DNA from: JAWVEV01 sp033856535
GTDB lineage: Bacteria; Actinomycetota; Thermoleophilia; Miltoncostaeales; Miltoncostaeaceae
Assembly (NCBI GenBank): GCA_033856535.1
Contig: JAWVEV010000187.1
Coordinates: 1-13,930 of the forward strand
Direction of reading: 5' to 3'
DNA: 13,930 nt
Below, in pieces: positions 5,450 to 12,422 of the stretch (positions are counted from its first letter, which is position 1; every line of letters begins with the position of its first letter). The translations under genes and the position numbers were made by a program. The notes beneath the pieces are model-generated. The model was given only the letters and a program-made list of their open reading frames with translations, was not told where the DNA came from and searched no databases.

Positions 5450-6844
5450 CTAACCGGGGCGTTCGAGCCCGACCGTGGAGGCGGCCGGGACGTAGGGCGC
5501 CGGCAGCGCGACGAAGCGCCGCATCCCGCGGGGCGGGCGTGCGAACGCGATCAGCGCGCAGAGCGCCGCGACCCCGAGGAACAGGCTGGTGCCCGAGCTC
5601 CCCGGCAGGCCGGAGAGGCCCGTCGGGTCGTTCGGGCGGGGCCCCGGGGCCGGCGGGGCCGGCGGCGGGCCACCGGGCGACGCGCCGGCGGGGTCGCCGC
5701 GCGGGGGTCCGGATGGCCGGGAGTTCGCCGCGACGGCCCCGGCCGGCCCGGCGGCCGCGGTGATCGCGGCCGGCGGAGCCACCTGATCCGAGGGGGATTG
5801 CGACAGCGGCACGAGCGGCGCGGAGGTGGCCGGCGCGCCCGCGCCGGCACCGGGGAGGACCGCGGCCCCGTCGGCCGCCGCGACCTGCCCCCCGCGGGTC
5901 AGCGATCCGGCGCCGGCGGGAGCGCCGACGACGGGGGTCGCCTGGGGGGCGGGCAGCGCGGTGACCGGCGGGGGCGAGCCCCAGAAGAAGCCGCTCATGG
6001 CGTGCACGGAGGCGACCGGCCCCGGGAGGGCGGTCGCGGGGGCGCGCACGGGGCCCACGACCGGGGGCACGCCGGCCGGCGAGGTCGGCGCCGCGCCGGG
6101 GGGCGCGATGCCGGGGCCCTCGGGGGCCGGGGCCGAGGCGATCGGGGTGATCAGGCCGCGGACGGAGCCCCCCACCTGACCCAGAAGGTCGGACGGCGGG
6201 GGCTCGGTCGCGGCCGGCGGGGCGCCGAAGACGCTCGCCACGACCCCGTCGGCCAGCGACGCCACCGCGTCCTCCAGCACCGGCGCGATCGCGCCGGGGG
6301 GCGTGGGCGCGTCCTCCGCGGCGAGCGCGGAGGGCCCGCTGGGGCCCGTGCTGGGGGTCGGGGTCGCGTCGTCGGACGGCGCGGGATCGGTCGAAGCCGC
6401 CGGATCCTCGGGCGCCGGGGGCACGGCCGGCGTCGCCAGGACGGCGGACTCCTCCGGCTCGGGCTCGTCGGCGACGGCCGGCGCGAGGGCCGGCAGGTCC
6501 GCCTCGAGCGGCGCCGCGCCGGTGGGCGCGGCGGTCGCGGGTGCCTCGGTCGTGGGCAGCAGGTCCGCGGCCGGGACCGCCCCGAAGGCGGTGGCCGAGA
6601 GGACGAGCCAGGCCAGCACGACGAGTGCGGCGAGTCCCCCGCGAAGCGGGGAACGGCCGCGCGACGGGCGACGGCTCAGGGCGATGTCGGGCGTGGTGGA
6701 CGGCTCCGCGAACGCTGACGAAAGGCCGAAGGACCGGCCTCCGGCCCATTCAACCCACCCGCGAACCGCGCGCGCAAGACCGCCAACAGTCGGTTTCTCC
6801 AGCTTTTCACCTGCAAAAAGCGTTGCGGACCCCTCGGCCGACAC
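5450..6844 (-). CDS. Pro/Ala-rich membrane-anchored surface protein
   Basis: No family recognised. From GTG 6844 the reading frame gives 464 residues: a ~70-residue N-terminal part, a hydrophobic segment (LAALVVLAWLVLSATAFGAV, about 71-90), some 330 residues of low-complexity Pro/Ala/Gly/Ser/Thr sequence with acidic patches, a second hydrophobic segment (TSLFLGVAALCALIAFA, about 419-435) and a short tail with basic residues (RPPRGMRRF). The layout predicts an extracellular Pro-rich stalk held at one or both ends in the membrane. It ends 106 bp before the repeat-protein gene on the same strand and may be its surface partner (inference). The start is doubtful: the first ~45 codons use AT-ending codons unlike the rest, no ribosome binding site precedes GTG 6844, and no other ATG, GTG or TTG lies in frame before the hydrophobic segment. 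Confidence 0.7.
   Translation of the reverse strand: MSAEGSATLFAGEKLEKPTVGGLARAVRGWVEWAGGRSFGLSSAFAEPSTTPDIALSRRPSRGRSPLRGGLAALVVLAWLVLSATAFGAVPAADLLPTTEAPATAAPTGAAPLEADLPALAPAVADEPEPEESAVLATPAVPPAPEDPAASTDPAPSDDATPTPSTGPSGPSALAAEDAPTPPGAIAPVLEDAVASLADGVVASVFGAPPAATEPPPSDLLGQVGGSVRGLITPIASAPAPEGPGIAPPGAAPTSPAGVPPVVGPVRAPATALPGPVASVHAMSGFFWGSPPPVTALPAPQATPVVGAPAGAGSLTRGGQVAAADGAAVLPGAGAGAPATSAPLVPLSQSPSDQVAPPAAITAAAGPAGAVAANSRPSGPPRGDPAGASPGGPPPAPPAPGPRPNDPTGLSGLPGSSGTSLFLGVAALCALIAFARPPRGMRRFVALPAPYVPAASTVGLERPG
6721..6740 (-). other. Short hairpin in the presumed 5' region of the Pro/Ala-rich gene
   Basis: On the minus strand AGGCCG-GTCCTT-CGGCCT is followed by TT. It resembles a weak intrinsic terminator or attenuator and lies where coding character is poor. 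No function can be proved from this alone. Confidence 0.25.
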
Positions 6845-6847
6845 CCA

Positions 6848-6880
6848 TGCGGGTCAGTTCCTGCCCCGGTTTGACCCGCA
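6848..6880. terminator. Perfect 9-bp hairpin after cysK
   Basis: TGCGGGTCA (6848-6856) and TGACCCGCA (6872-6880) are exact inverted copies around a 15-nt loop. The hairpin lies about 55 bp past the cysK stop and just before GTG 6844 of the next gene. It could be the cysK terminator (no U-tract) or an operator for the following gene. Confidence 0.4.
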
Positions 6881-6933
6881 CGGACCCCCGGGCGCTCGGG
6901 CGCCCCCGCCGGCCGGCGGAGGGCCGACGCGCG

Positions 6934-7863
<930 letters not shown>

Positions 7864-7872
7864 CGTCGCACC

Positions 7873-8895
7873 CTACACGCGGGTCGAGGGCGCGGCGCCG
7901 GCCAGGAGCGGCGCGGCGAGCGCGGCCAGGCTCACCTCGGGCCGGGCGCCGAAATGCGAGATGACCTCCGCCGCCGCCAACGAGCCGAGCCGGGCGCAGG
8001 TCGGGAGATCCAGCCCGCGCGTCAGGCCGTGGAGGAAGCCGGCGGCATAGGAGTCGCCGGCGCCCGTGGTGTCGACCACACGGTCCACCGGGGCCGCCGG
8101 GACCTCGTGGCGCTCGTCGCCCGCCACCACCAGGGAGCCGTGCTCGGAGCGGGTGATGGCGACGATCTCGCAGCGGCCGGCGACGCCCTCCACGGCCTCC
8201 TCGAGCGACCCGGCCTCCATTAGCGAGACGATCTCGGCCTCGTTGGCGAAGAGCACGTCGACCTCGCCGTCGACCAGCGCGCGGAACTCCTCGCGGTGGC
8301 GGTCGACGCAGAAGGGGTCCGACAGCGTCAGGGCCACCCGGCGCCCGGCGCCGCGCGCCGCCGCCATGGCCTTGCGGAAGGCCTCCTTGGCGCGGGGCGG
8401 GTCCCAGAGGTAGCCCTCGAGGTAGGTCACCGCGGCCGAGGCCACCAGGGCCTCGTCGACGTCCTCCGGGCCCAGCTCGACGCAGGCCCCGAGGTAGGTG
8501 CACATGGTGCGCTCGCCGTCGGGGGTGACCAGGATCAGGCAGCGGGCCGTGCCCGGGCCCTCGGCGGCGGGCGCGGTGGAGAAGGCGACGCCCGCCGCGC
8601 GCAGGTCGTGGGCGAAGATCGACCCGAGCTGGTCGTCGCGGACCTTGCCGATGTAGGCGGCGCGCGAGCCGAACGAGGCCGCCCCGGCCATCGTGTTGGC
8701 GCAGGACCCGCCCGAGACCTCCACCCCGGGCCCCATGGCGCCGTACAGCGCGTCGGCCCCGGCGGCGTCGATCAGGGTCATCGTGCCGCGCGCGATCCCG
8801 TGCTCCGCCACGAACGCCTCGTCGGCCTGTGACAGCACGTCCACGATGGCGTTGCCGATGCCGAGCACGTCATGGACGGGGGCGGATGACGTCAC
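7873..8895 (-). CDS. PfkB-family carbohydrate kinase, adenosine-kinase-like
   Basis: Ribokinase-fold kinase of 340 residues. The N-terminal GIGNAIVDVLSQADE (12-26), SGGSCANTMAGAASFG (61-76), YIGKVRDDQLGSIF (81-94) and the PfkB signature DTTGAGDSYAAGFLHGL (275-291, catalytic Asp281) are clear, and NEAEIVSL (218-225) is the usual family segment. GGSxANT and overall order match the adenosine-kinase subgroup (as in mycobacterial AdoK) better than fructokinases, but specificity is inferred. Its place directly before cysK fits removal of adenosine released when S-adenosylhomocysteine is recycled, linking methyl and sulfur metabolism. GTG 8895 is the chosen start; the ribosome binding site is weak. 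About 98 bp separate it from the upstream regulator. Confidence 0.88.
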   Translation of the reverse strand: MTSSAPVHDVLGIGNAIVDVLSQADEAFVAEHGIARGTMTLIDAAGADALYGAMGPGVEVSGGSCANTMAGAASFGSRAAYIGKVRDDQLGSIFAHDLRAAGVAFSTAPAAEGPGTARCLILVTPDGERTMCTYLGACVELGPEDVDEALVASAAVTYLEGYLWDPPRAKEAFRKAMAAARGAGRRVALTLSDPFCVDRHREEFRALVDGEVDVLFANEAEIVSLMEAGSLEEAVEGVAGRCEIVAITRSEHGSLVVAGDERHEVPAAPVDRVVDTTGAGDSYAAGFLHGLTRGLDLPTCARLGSLAAAEVISHFGARPEVSLAALAAPLLAGAAPSTRV

Positions 8896-8938
8896 GAAGT
8901 CGCTTTCGGTCGGGCGGCCGCACGGGACGCCGGGGCAC

Positions 8939-8955
8939 CCGGCAGCCCCTGCCGG
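8939..8955. other. 7-bp hairpin between regulator and kinase genes
   Basis: CCGGCAG (8939-8945), loop CCC, CTGCCGG (8949-8955). It could lower read-through from the regulator gene into the kinase and cysK, or be an mRNA processing or stability hairpin. There is no T-tract. Confidence 0.3.
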
Positions 8956-8994
8956 CGGGGTCGCCGGGGGCCGCGCCGCGGGCGCCGAAGGTCG

Positions 8995-9414
8995 CTAGAT
9001 ATGAAACATCGGCGCGCCCTGCAGACGCGCCTCACGGTCCACCACGTCGGCGACGGTCACCCCGCCGAGCAACTCGGCCAAGCGCGCGCGGGCCTCGATC
9101 CAGACCGACTCCGCGCCGGCGCGGGCGGGATCGACCGGCGGGCCGGTCGCCAGACGGCCGTCGACGGTCTCGACCACCTCGAGCACGGTGATCTCCTCCG
9201 GCGCCCGGCCGAAGGAGTAGCCGCCCTTCACGCCGCGCTGGCTCTGGAGGATCCCCGCGCGCCGCATCGACGAGAACAGCTGCTCGAGGACGTGCAGCGG
9301 GATGCCGCGGGCCTCGGCGACCTCGAGGATCGGGACGGGAGGTCCCCCTCGATGCCCCGCCAGCTCGACCAGCGCCAGCAGCGCGCAGCGGCTCTTCTGG
9401 GTGATCGTGATCAA
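8995..9414 (-). CDS. Rrf2-family transcriptional regulator, CymR-like (no Fe-S cysteines)
   Basis: Winged-helix repressor of 139 residues. It opens ITITQKSRCALLALVELA, the standard Rrf2 start, followed by ILEVAEARGIPLHVLEQLFSSMRRAGILQSQRGVKGGYSFGRAPEEITVLEVVETVDG, which holds the recognition helix and wing. Fe-S members such as IscR or NsrR carry three cysteines after this point; here there are none, the only cysteine being at position 10 or so. CymR, the cysteine-metabolism repressor of Firmicutes, likewise lacks them and works with CysK. Gene order regulator, kinase, cysK supports a sulfur role. TTG 9414 is chosen because it gives the canonical N-terminus and has GGAG ten to seven bases upstream. 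An inverted repeat at 9418-9451 probably makes it self-regulated. Confidence 0.9.
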   Translation of the reverse strand: MITITQKSRCALLALVELAGHRGGPPVPILEVAEARGIPLHVLEQLFSSMRRAGILQSQRGVKGGYSFGRAPEEITVLEVVETVDGRLATGPPVDPARAGAESVWIEARARLAELLGGVTVADVVDREARLQGAPMFHI

Positions 9415-9417
9415 CTC

Positions 9418-9451
9418 AAACTCCGGAAACCGTGGTCTCTTCCCGGAGTTT
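9418..9451. promoter_or_regulatory. Inverted repeat, probable operator of the Rrf2-type regulator
   Basis: AAACTCCGG (9418-9426) and CCGGAGTTT (9443-9451) are perfect inverted 9-mers with 16 bases between. The downstream arm contains the GGAG ribosome binding site of the regulator. The distal arm overlaps a TAAACT that could be a -10 box (minus strand, 9452-9447). Binding here would block both transcription and, in RNA form, translation; which applies is unknown. Confidence 0.55.
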
Positions 9452-9482
9452 AGCCGACCGGCGGACCGCTCCCCTTGGAGCC

Positions 9483-9932
9483 CTACTCCTCGGGCGAGTA
9501 GAGCATGTTCACGTACCCCTCGCGCAGGACCGCCGGAGCGTAGGCGCGGCCCGCCTGGTTGCGCAGCTCGTAGACGCGGACCATCGCGTCGATCCAGGCG
9601 TCGAGGTCGCCCACCATGAACTCGTAGGTGACCGGGTTGGTCTGGACGAGCAGCCGGGCGCGGCGGCCCCCGGGCGGGAAGTCGTCGGGGTTGCGCGGCC
9701 AGCGCTCGATCTCCTCGATCGCGTCGAGCGGGATCTCCCGGCGCTTCGCGCCCATGACCTTGTCGAGGATCGTGGGGTCGAACAGCAGCCGGTCGTCGGT
9801 CAGCTTGAGGTCGCCGTGCCGCGAGAGCCATCCGTTCTGCAGGTCGGCCCCGCCCTTCTTGCGGACCACCTCGTCCGGTCGCTCCTTCGGGGCGTGCGGT
9901 CCTCGTGGCAGCTTCCTGGTGCGGGTCGCCAT
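9483..9932 (-). CDS. GRAM/PH-like domain protein, paralogue 1
   Basis: Small soluble protein of 149 residues of unknown role. Residues 31 to about 90 look like a GRAM or bacterial PH-type beta-barrel: NGWLSRHGDLKLTDDRLLFDPT, then a basic REIPLDAIEEIERWP strand and PGGRRARLLVQTNPVTYEFMVGDLDAWIDAMVRVYELR, a strand-strand-helix ending. The N-terminus is basic (ATRTRKLPRGPHAPKERPDEVVRKKGG). It is clearly a duplicate of the upstream gene. Its ATG overlaps the stop of that gene by one base (TGATG), so the two are translationally coupled. It ends about 70 bp before the regulator start codon. GRAM/PH domains bind lipids or proteins in other systems; nothing here shows which. Confidence 0.8.
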   Translation of the reverse strand: MATRTRKLPRGPHAPKERPDEVVRKKGGADLQNGWLSRHGDLKLTDDRLLFDPTILDKVMGAKRREIPLDAIEEIERWPRNPDDFPPGGRRARLLVQTNPVTYEFMVGDLDAWIDAMVRVYELRNQAGRAYAPAVLREGYVNMLYSPEE

Positions 9933-10360
9933 CAGTCGAACCTCCGGCGGGTCTCCCAGATGCGCAAACGGTCCTCCAGGGCAGAGATCCAGGCGTCAAG
10001 CCCGGACATGAAGACGAAGTCGAAGCTCTTCGACGTGCAGATCAGCCGCATGCGGGGCGAACGGCCCCCGGGCAGGACCTCCTCCCGCCGCGCCGGCTGG
10101 CGCTCGACGCGGATGATCTCGGAGAAGTCTAGCCGGAGGGCCCGCGCGAACAGCAGGCGCTCGATCGGGGTGGGCCGGAACGCCAGGTGGTCGTCGTGCA
10201 GGCTGAGCCGGCCGCCGCGCGCCAGCCACCCGTTGTTGAGCGAGGCCGCGGTGCGCCGGTGGCACCCCTCCTCGAGGTCCCGCGGCCCGTCCCGCCACAC
10301 GATGAGCTGCGCGTCCCAGCGATCAGGATCGTAGTCGTCGTCGCCGCGCCGGTCCGGCAA
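9932..10360 (-). CDS. GRAM/PH-like domain protein, paralogue 2
   Basis: A 142-residue paralogue of the next gene, sharing NGWLxRxGxLxLxDDxLxFxPT, the PGGRxxR turn and LDAWIxAxxxxxxxR at matching spacing. The N-terminus differs: it is acidic (DRRGDDDYDPDRWDAQLIVWRDGPRD). TTG 10360 is chosen because AGAAGGG lies four to ten bases upstream and no ATG or GTG is in frame nearby. Two different charged N-termini on one fold and a shared coupled mRNA suggest the proteins act as a heterodimer, which is inference. No promoter could be read with confidence in 10361-10520. Confidence 0.78.
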   Translation of the reverse strand: MPDRRGDDDYDPDRWDAQLIVWRDGPRDLEEGCHRRTAASLNNGWLARGGRLSLHDDHLAFRPTPIERLLFARALRLDFSEIIRVERQPARREEVLPGGRSPRMRLICTSKSFDFVFMSGLDAWISALEDRLRIWETRRRFD

Positions 10361-10520
10361 GGGCCCTTCTCCGCGTAACGCGAACCTTTTGGCTCGGGGA
10401 GGACGCTAGCACCGCAGAGGACGTCCGACCCCGGGGTTATGGTGCCAAAGCAATTCAGTCCTTGCGCGCCCGGCGGTGCCCACCAGGCCGATCTTCGGGC
10501 GCGGATGATCCGGGGTCTTG

Positions 10521-11036
10521 ATGCGCGCTGGGGCGGCGGTTCGCACATACGACGAGGATGCCTTCACGACGGCTCCCCCGCCGCTCGCCCTCGTCGAGAC
10601 CAGCGACGCCTATGACGTCTGGCTGGCGGACTTCAGCCGCCGGCTGGCGCAGCACGACGCCTCGGTCGCCGGCCTCGCCCGCGACCTCGCGCTCCGGACC
10701 CGGTGGGTGATCCAGGCCGTCGGGACGCCCGACTTCCCGGCCCCGCCGCCGCTGCTCGGCGCGCCGCCGGACGTGCTCTGCATCCGCGAGGGCCGCTCGC
10801 CGCTCTGCCTCGAGGTGGAGCTGCCCGAGACCCTGGTCCGGCGCCAGACGGTGAACCGGCTCCGCATGCTCAGCGAGCGCCTGGCCTTCGACACCCGCCT
10901 GGTGCTGGTGGCGCCGGCGCGCGAGCACGGCCGGCGCATCGACGAGTGCGAGCGGCTCATGCGCCGCGCCCGCCTGAACGTTCCCGTGGCCGCCATCGCG
11001 GCCGACGAGGACGCGATCACCGGGGCCGACTGGTAG
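10521..11036 (+). CDS. Hypothetical protein, possible PD-(D/E)XK-like fold
   Basis: Not recognised. From ATG 10521 (a TTG precedes it at 10518) the protein is 171 residues, soluble, with no signal or membrane segment. The centre reads APPDVLCIREGRSPLCLEVELPETLVRRQTVNRLRMLSERLAFDTRLVLVAP: a PD, a short hairpin, then an E-x-E on a hydrophobic strand, followed by a helix and a LVLVAP strand. That order resembles the restriction-endonuclease-like fold, with Glu where the catalytic Lys would stand, so it may be an inactive or variant member. Codon bias is that of a real gene. It is transcribed toward the glycosyltransferase gene and away from the GRAM pair; the 160 bp before it hold no convincing promoter. 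Confidence 0.75.
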   Translation: MRAGAAVRTYDEDAFTTAPPPLALVETSDAYDVWLADFSRRLAQHDASVAGLARDLALRTRWVIQAVGTPDFPAPPPLLGAPPDVLCIREGRSPLCLEVELPETLVRRQTVNRLRMLSERLAFDTRLVLVAPAREHGRRIDECERLMRRARLNVPVAAIAADEDAITGADW

Positions 11037-11041
11037 CAGGC

Positions 11042-11060
11042 CGGCCGGCCGAGCCGGCCG
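11042..11060. terminator. GC-rich hairpin between convergent genes
   Basis: CGGCCGGC, loop CGA, GCCGGCCG: an 8-bp perfect stem six bases after the stop of the plus-strand gene and twelve bases past the stop of the minus-strand glycosyltransferase. Position and symmetry suit a shared terminator; no T-tract is present. Confidence 0.5.
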
Positions 11061-11072
11061 CCCTCGGCGCGC

Positions 11073-12335
11073 TCAGCCGCCGGCCGCGCCCAGCGCCAGA
11101 AGGCCCTTCGCGATCCCCTCCCAGCCCCATCGCTCGACCGCCGCGCGGCGGGCGGCGGCGCTCAGGCGGGCGCGGTCCGTCGGCGCCAGGTCCAGGATGG
11201 CGCGCAGCTTGGCGGTGAGGTCGCCGACGTCGCCGGGGGCGAACGCCGCGAGGTGGCGGAGCTCGGGCGGGTAGGTCTCCTCGAGGCCGGCCGCGATCTC
11301 GGCCAGGCCCGAATGGCGCGCGACGAGCGGCGGGGAGCCGCAGGCGGCGGCCTCGGCGGCCACCATCCCGAACGCCTCGGGGAACACCGAGGGGGTCACG
11401 CTGACGTCGGCGAGGGCCCACAGGTGGGCCAGGTGCCGGTGCTCGAGCGGCCCCGTGAACAGGACGCGCCGGCCGGCACGCGCCTGGAGGCGGGCCCGCT
11501 CGGGCCCGAAGCCCACCATCACCCCCCGGGCGTCCACCGCGTCGAGCGCCTCCAGCAGGAGGTGGACCCCCTTCTCCCGGCTCAGCTTCCCGACGTAGAC
11601 GACGGTCGGCTCGTCACCGGCGAGGAACTCGGCCAGGCGAGCGGCGATCTCGGGATCCGGCCGGCGCTCGTCGTGCGGGGCGTCCGGGTCGGGGGGATCG
11701 CGGCGGGCCTCCTCGATCAGCGCCGCCAGCGCGTGCTCGCGCGGCTCGGGCCGCAGATGCTCCACGTCCACCCCCGGGGGGATCACCTCCACCCGGTCGA
11801 GGTGCGGGCCGGGCCCCAGCACCTCCCCGATCACCCGCCGGATGTGCTCCGAGCCGGCGACGACGGCGCGCGCCTCGGCCAGCGCGTCCCGCGCCCAGGC
11901 GCAGAGCTCCGGCCGCCCCCGCAGGGAGAACTCGAGCTCCGACCCGTGCGCCTTCACCACGAAGGGCGCGCCGGCGGCGGCGCCGACCGGGCCGCCCAGG
12001 ATGAGGTGGTTGGTCAGCACGAGGTCGGCCGGCAGCTCGGCGCGCAGGGCCTCGGCGTTCGCCTCGACCACGCGGGCCCGCTCCGCCGGCGTCATGTCCT
12101 GCACCAGCCGCGCCTCGACGTCCTCGTAGCGGTCGAGCACGAACACCGGCAGCAGCGGCCCGATGTCCGGGCGCACCACCCGGGCGCCGAGCAGGTCGTG
12201 CTCCTCGGGGCGCGGGTCCTGGCAGATCACGGTCACCTCGTGCCCCAGCCGGCGCCAGGCGCGGGCGAGCGACCGCGTGTAGACGTTCGAGCCGGTCCCC
12301 CCGAGCAGGTACCCGTGCCAGATCACGATCCGCAT
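11073..12335 (-). CDS. GT4-family glycosyltransferase (GT-B fold)
   Basis: Retaining glycosyltransferase of 420 residues, moving a sugar from a nucleotide-sugar to an unknown acceptor at the cytoplasmic face. The N-terminal domain starts RIVIWHGYLLGGTGSNVYTRSLARAW with the acceptor-side glycine loop (9-16). The C-terminal domain has VVYVGKLSREKGVHLLLEAL (245-264), GFGPER (275-280), FTGPLEHRHLAHLWALADVSVTPS (293-316) and PEAFGMVAAEAAACGSPPLVA (319-339), which contains the E-x7-E motif (Glu320 and Glu328). A ~45-residue charged insert (about 196-241) separates the domains. ATG 12335 has GGAGG six bases upstream, preferred over an in-frame start further up at the terminator. The substrate could be a lipid or mannoside; the sequence does not say. 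Confidence 0.92.
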   Translation of the reverse strand: MRIVIWHGYLLGGTGSNVYTRSLARAWRRLGHEVTVICQDPRPEEHDLLGARVVRPDIGPLLPVFVLDRYEDVEARLVQDMTPAERARVVEANAEALRAELPADLVLTNHLILGGPVGAAAGAPFVVKAHGSELEFSLRGRPELCAWARDALAEARAVVAGSEHIRRVIGEVLGPGPHLDRVEVIPPGVDVEHLRPEPREHALAALIEEARRDPPDPDAPHDERRPDPEIAARLAEFLAGDEPTVVYVGKLSREKGVHLLLEALDAVDARGVMVGFGPERARLQARAGRRVLFTGPLEHRHLAHLWALADVSVTPSVFPEAFGMVAAEAAACGSPPLVARHSGLAEIAAGLEETYPPELRHLAAFAPGDVGDLTAKLRAILDLAPTDRARLSAAARRAAVERWGWEGIAKGLLALGAAGG

Positions 12336-12351
12336 GCCGGCCTCCGAAACG

Positions 12352-12382
12352 CCGAGGGCCGGTCGTGATGACCGGCCCTCGG
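12352..12382 (-). terminator. Intrinsic-type terminator of hppA
   Basis: CCGAGGGCCGGTC (12352-12364), loop of five, and GACCGGCCCTCGG (12370-12382) form a perfect 13-bp stem 40 bases after the hppA stop. On the minus strand CGTTTC follows, a short T-run. It separates hppA from the downstream glycosyltransferase gene, which therefore probably has its own promoter or lives on read-through. Confidence 0.75.
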
Positions 12383-12422
12383 GAACCTCGCGCATCTCAG
12401 GGAGCTGACGCCCCCGGGAGGG

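Noticed and set aside
3643..5763. 706-codon plus-strand frame with regular internal repeats (RVHRDRxxxAEGDRxDLRVAG)
   Set aside because: The repeats are simply the antisense of the six units of the secreted protein; the minus-strand frame has a signal peptide, ribosome binding site and sensible motifs.
5406..6749. Arg-rich minus-strand frame in the Pro/Ala-rich region
   Set aside because: Shifted frame of the Pro/Ala-rich gene; composition is Arg/Gly/Ala noise, and the chosen frame has two clear hydrophobic segments.
10381..10460. A third copy of the inverted-repeat element (GAACCTTTTGGC ... GCCAAAGCAATTC)
   Set aside because: Only a short TTTTGG core is similar; the C-run and AGAA ends are missing and the arms do not pair well.
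12336..12395. Upstream in-frame start of the glycosyltransferase at 12395
   Set aside because: It would place the hppA terminator stem inside the coding region; ATG 12335 has a perfect ribosome binding site and starts exactly at the first beta strand.
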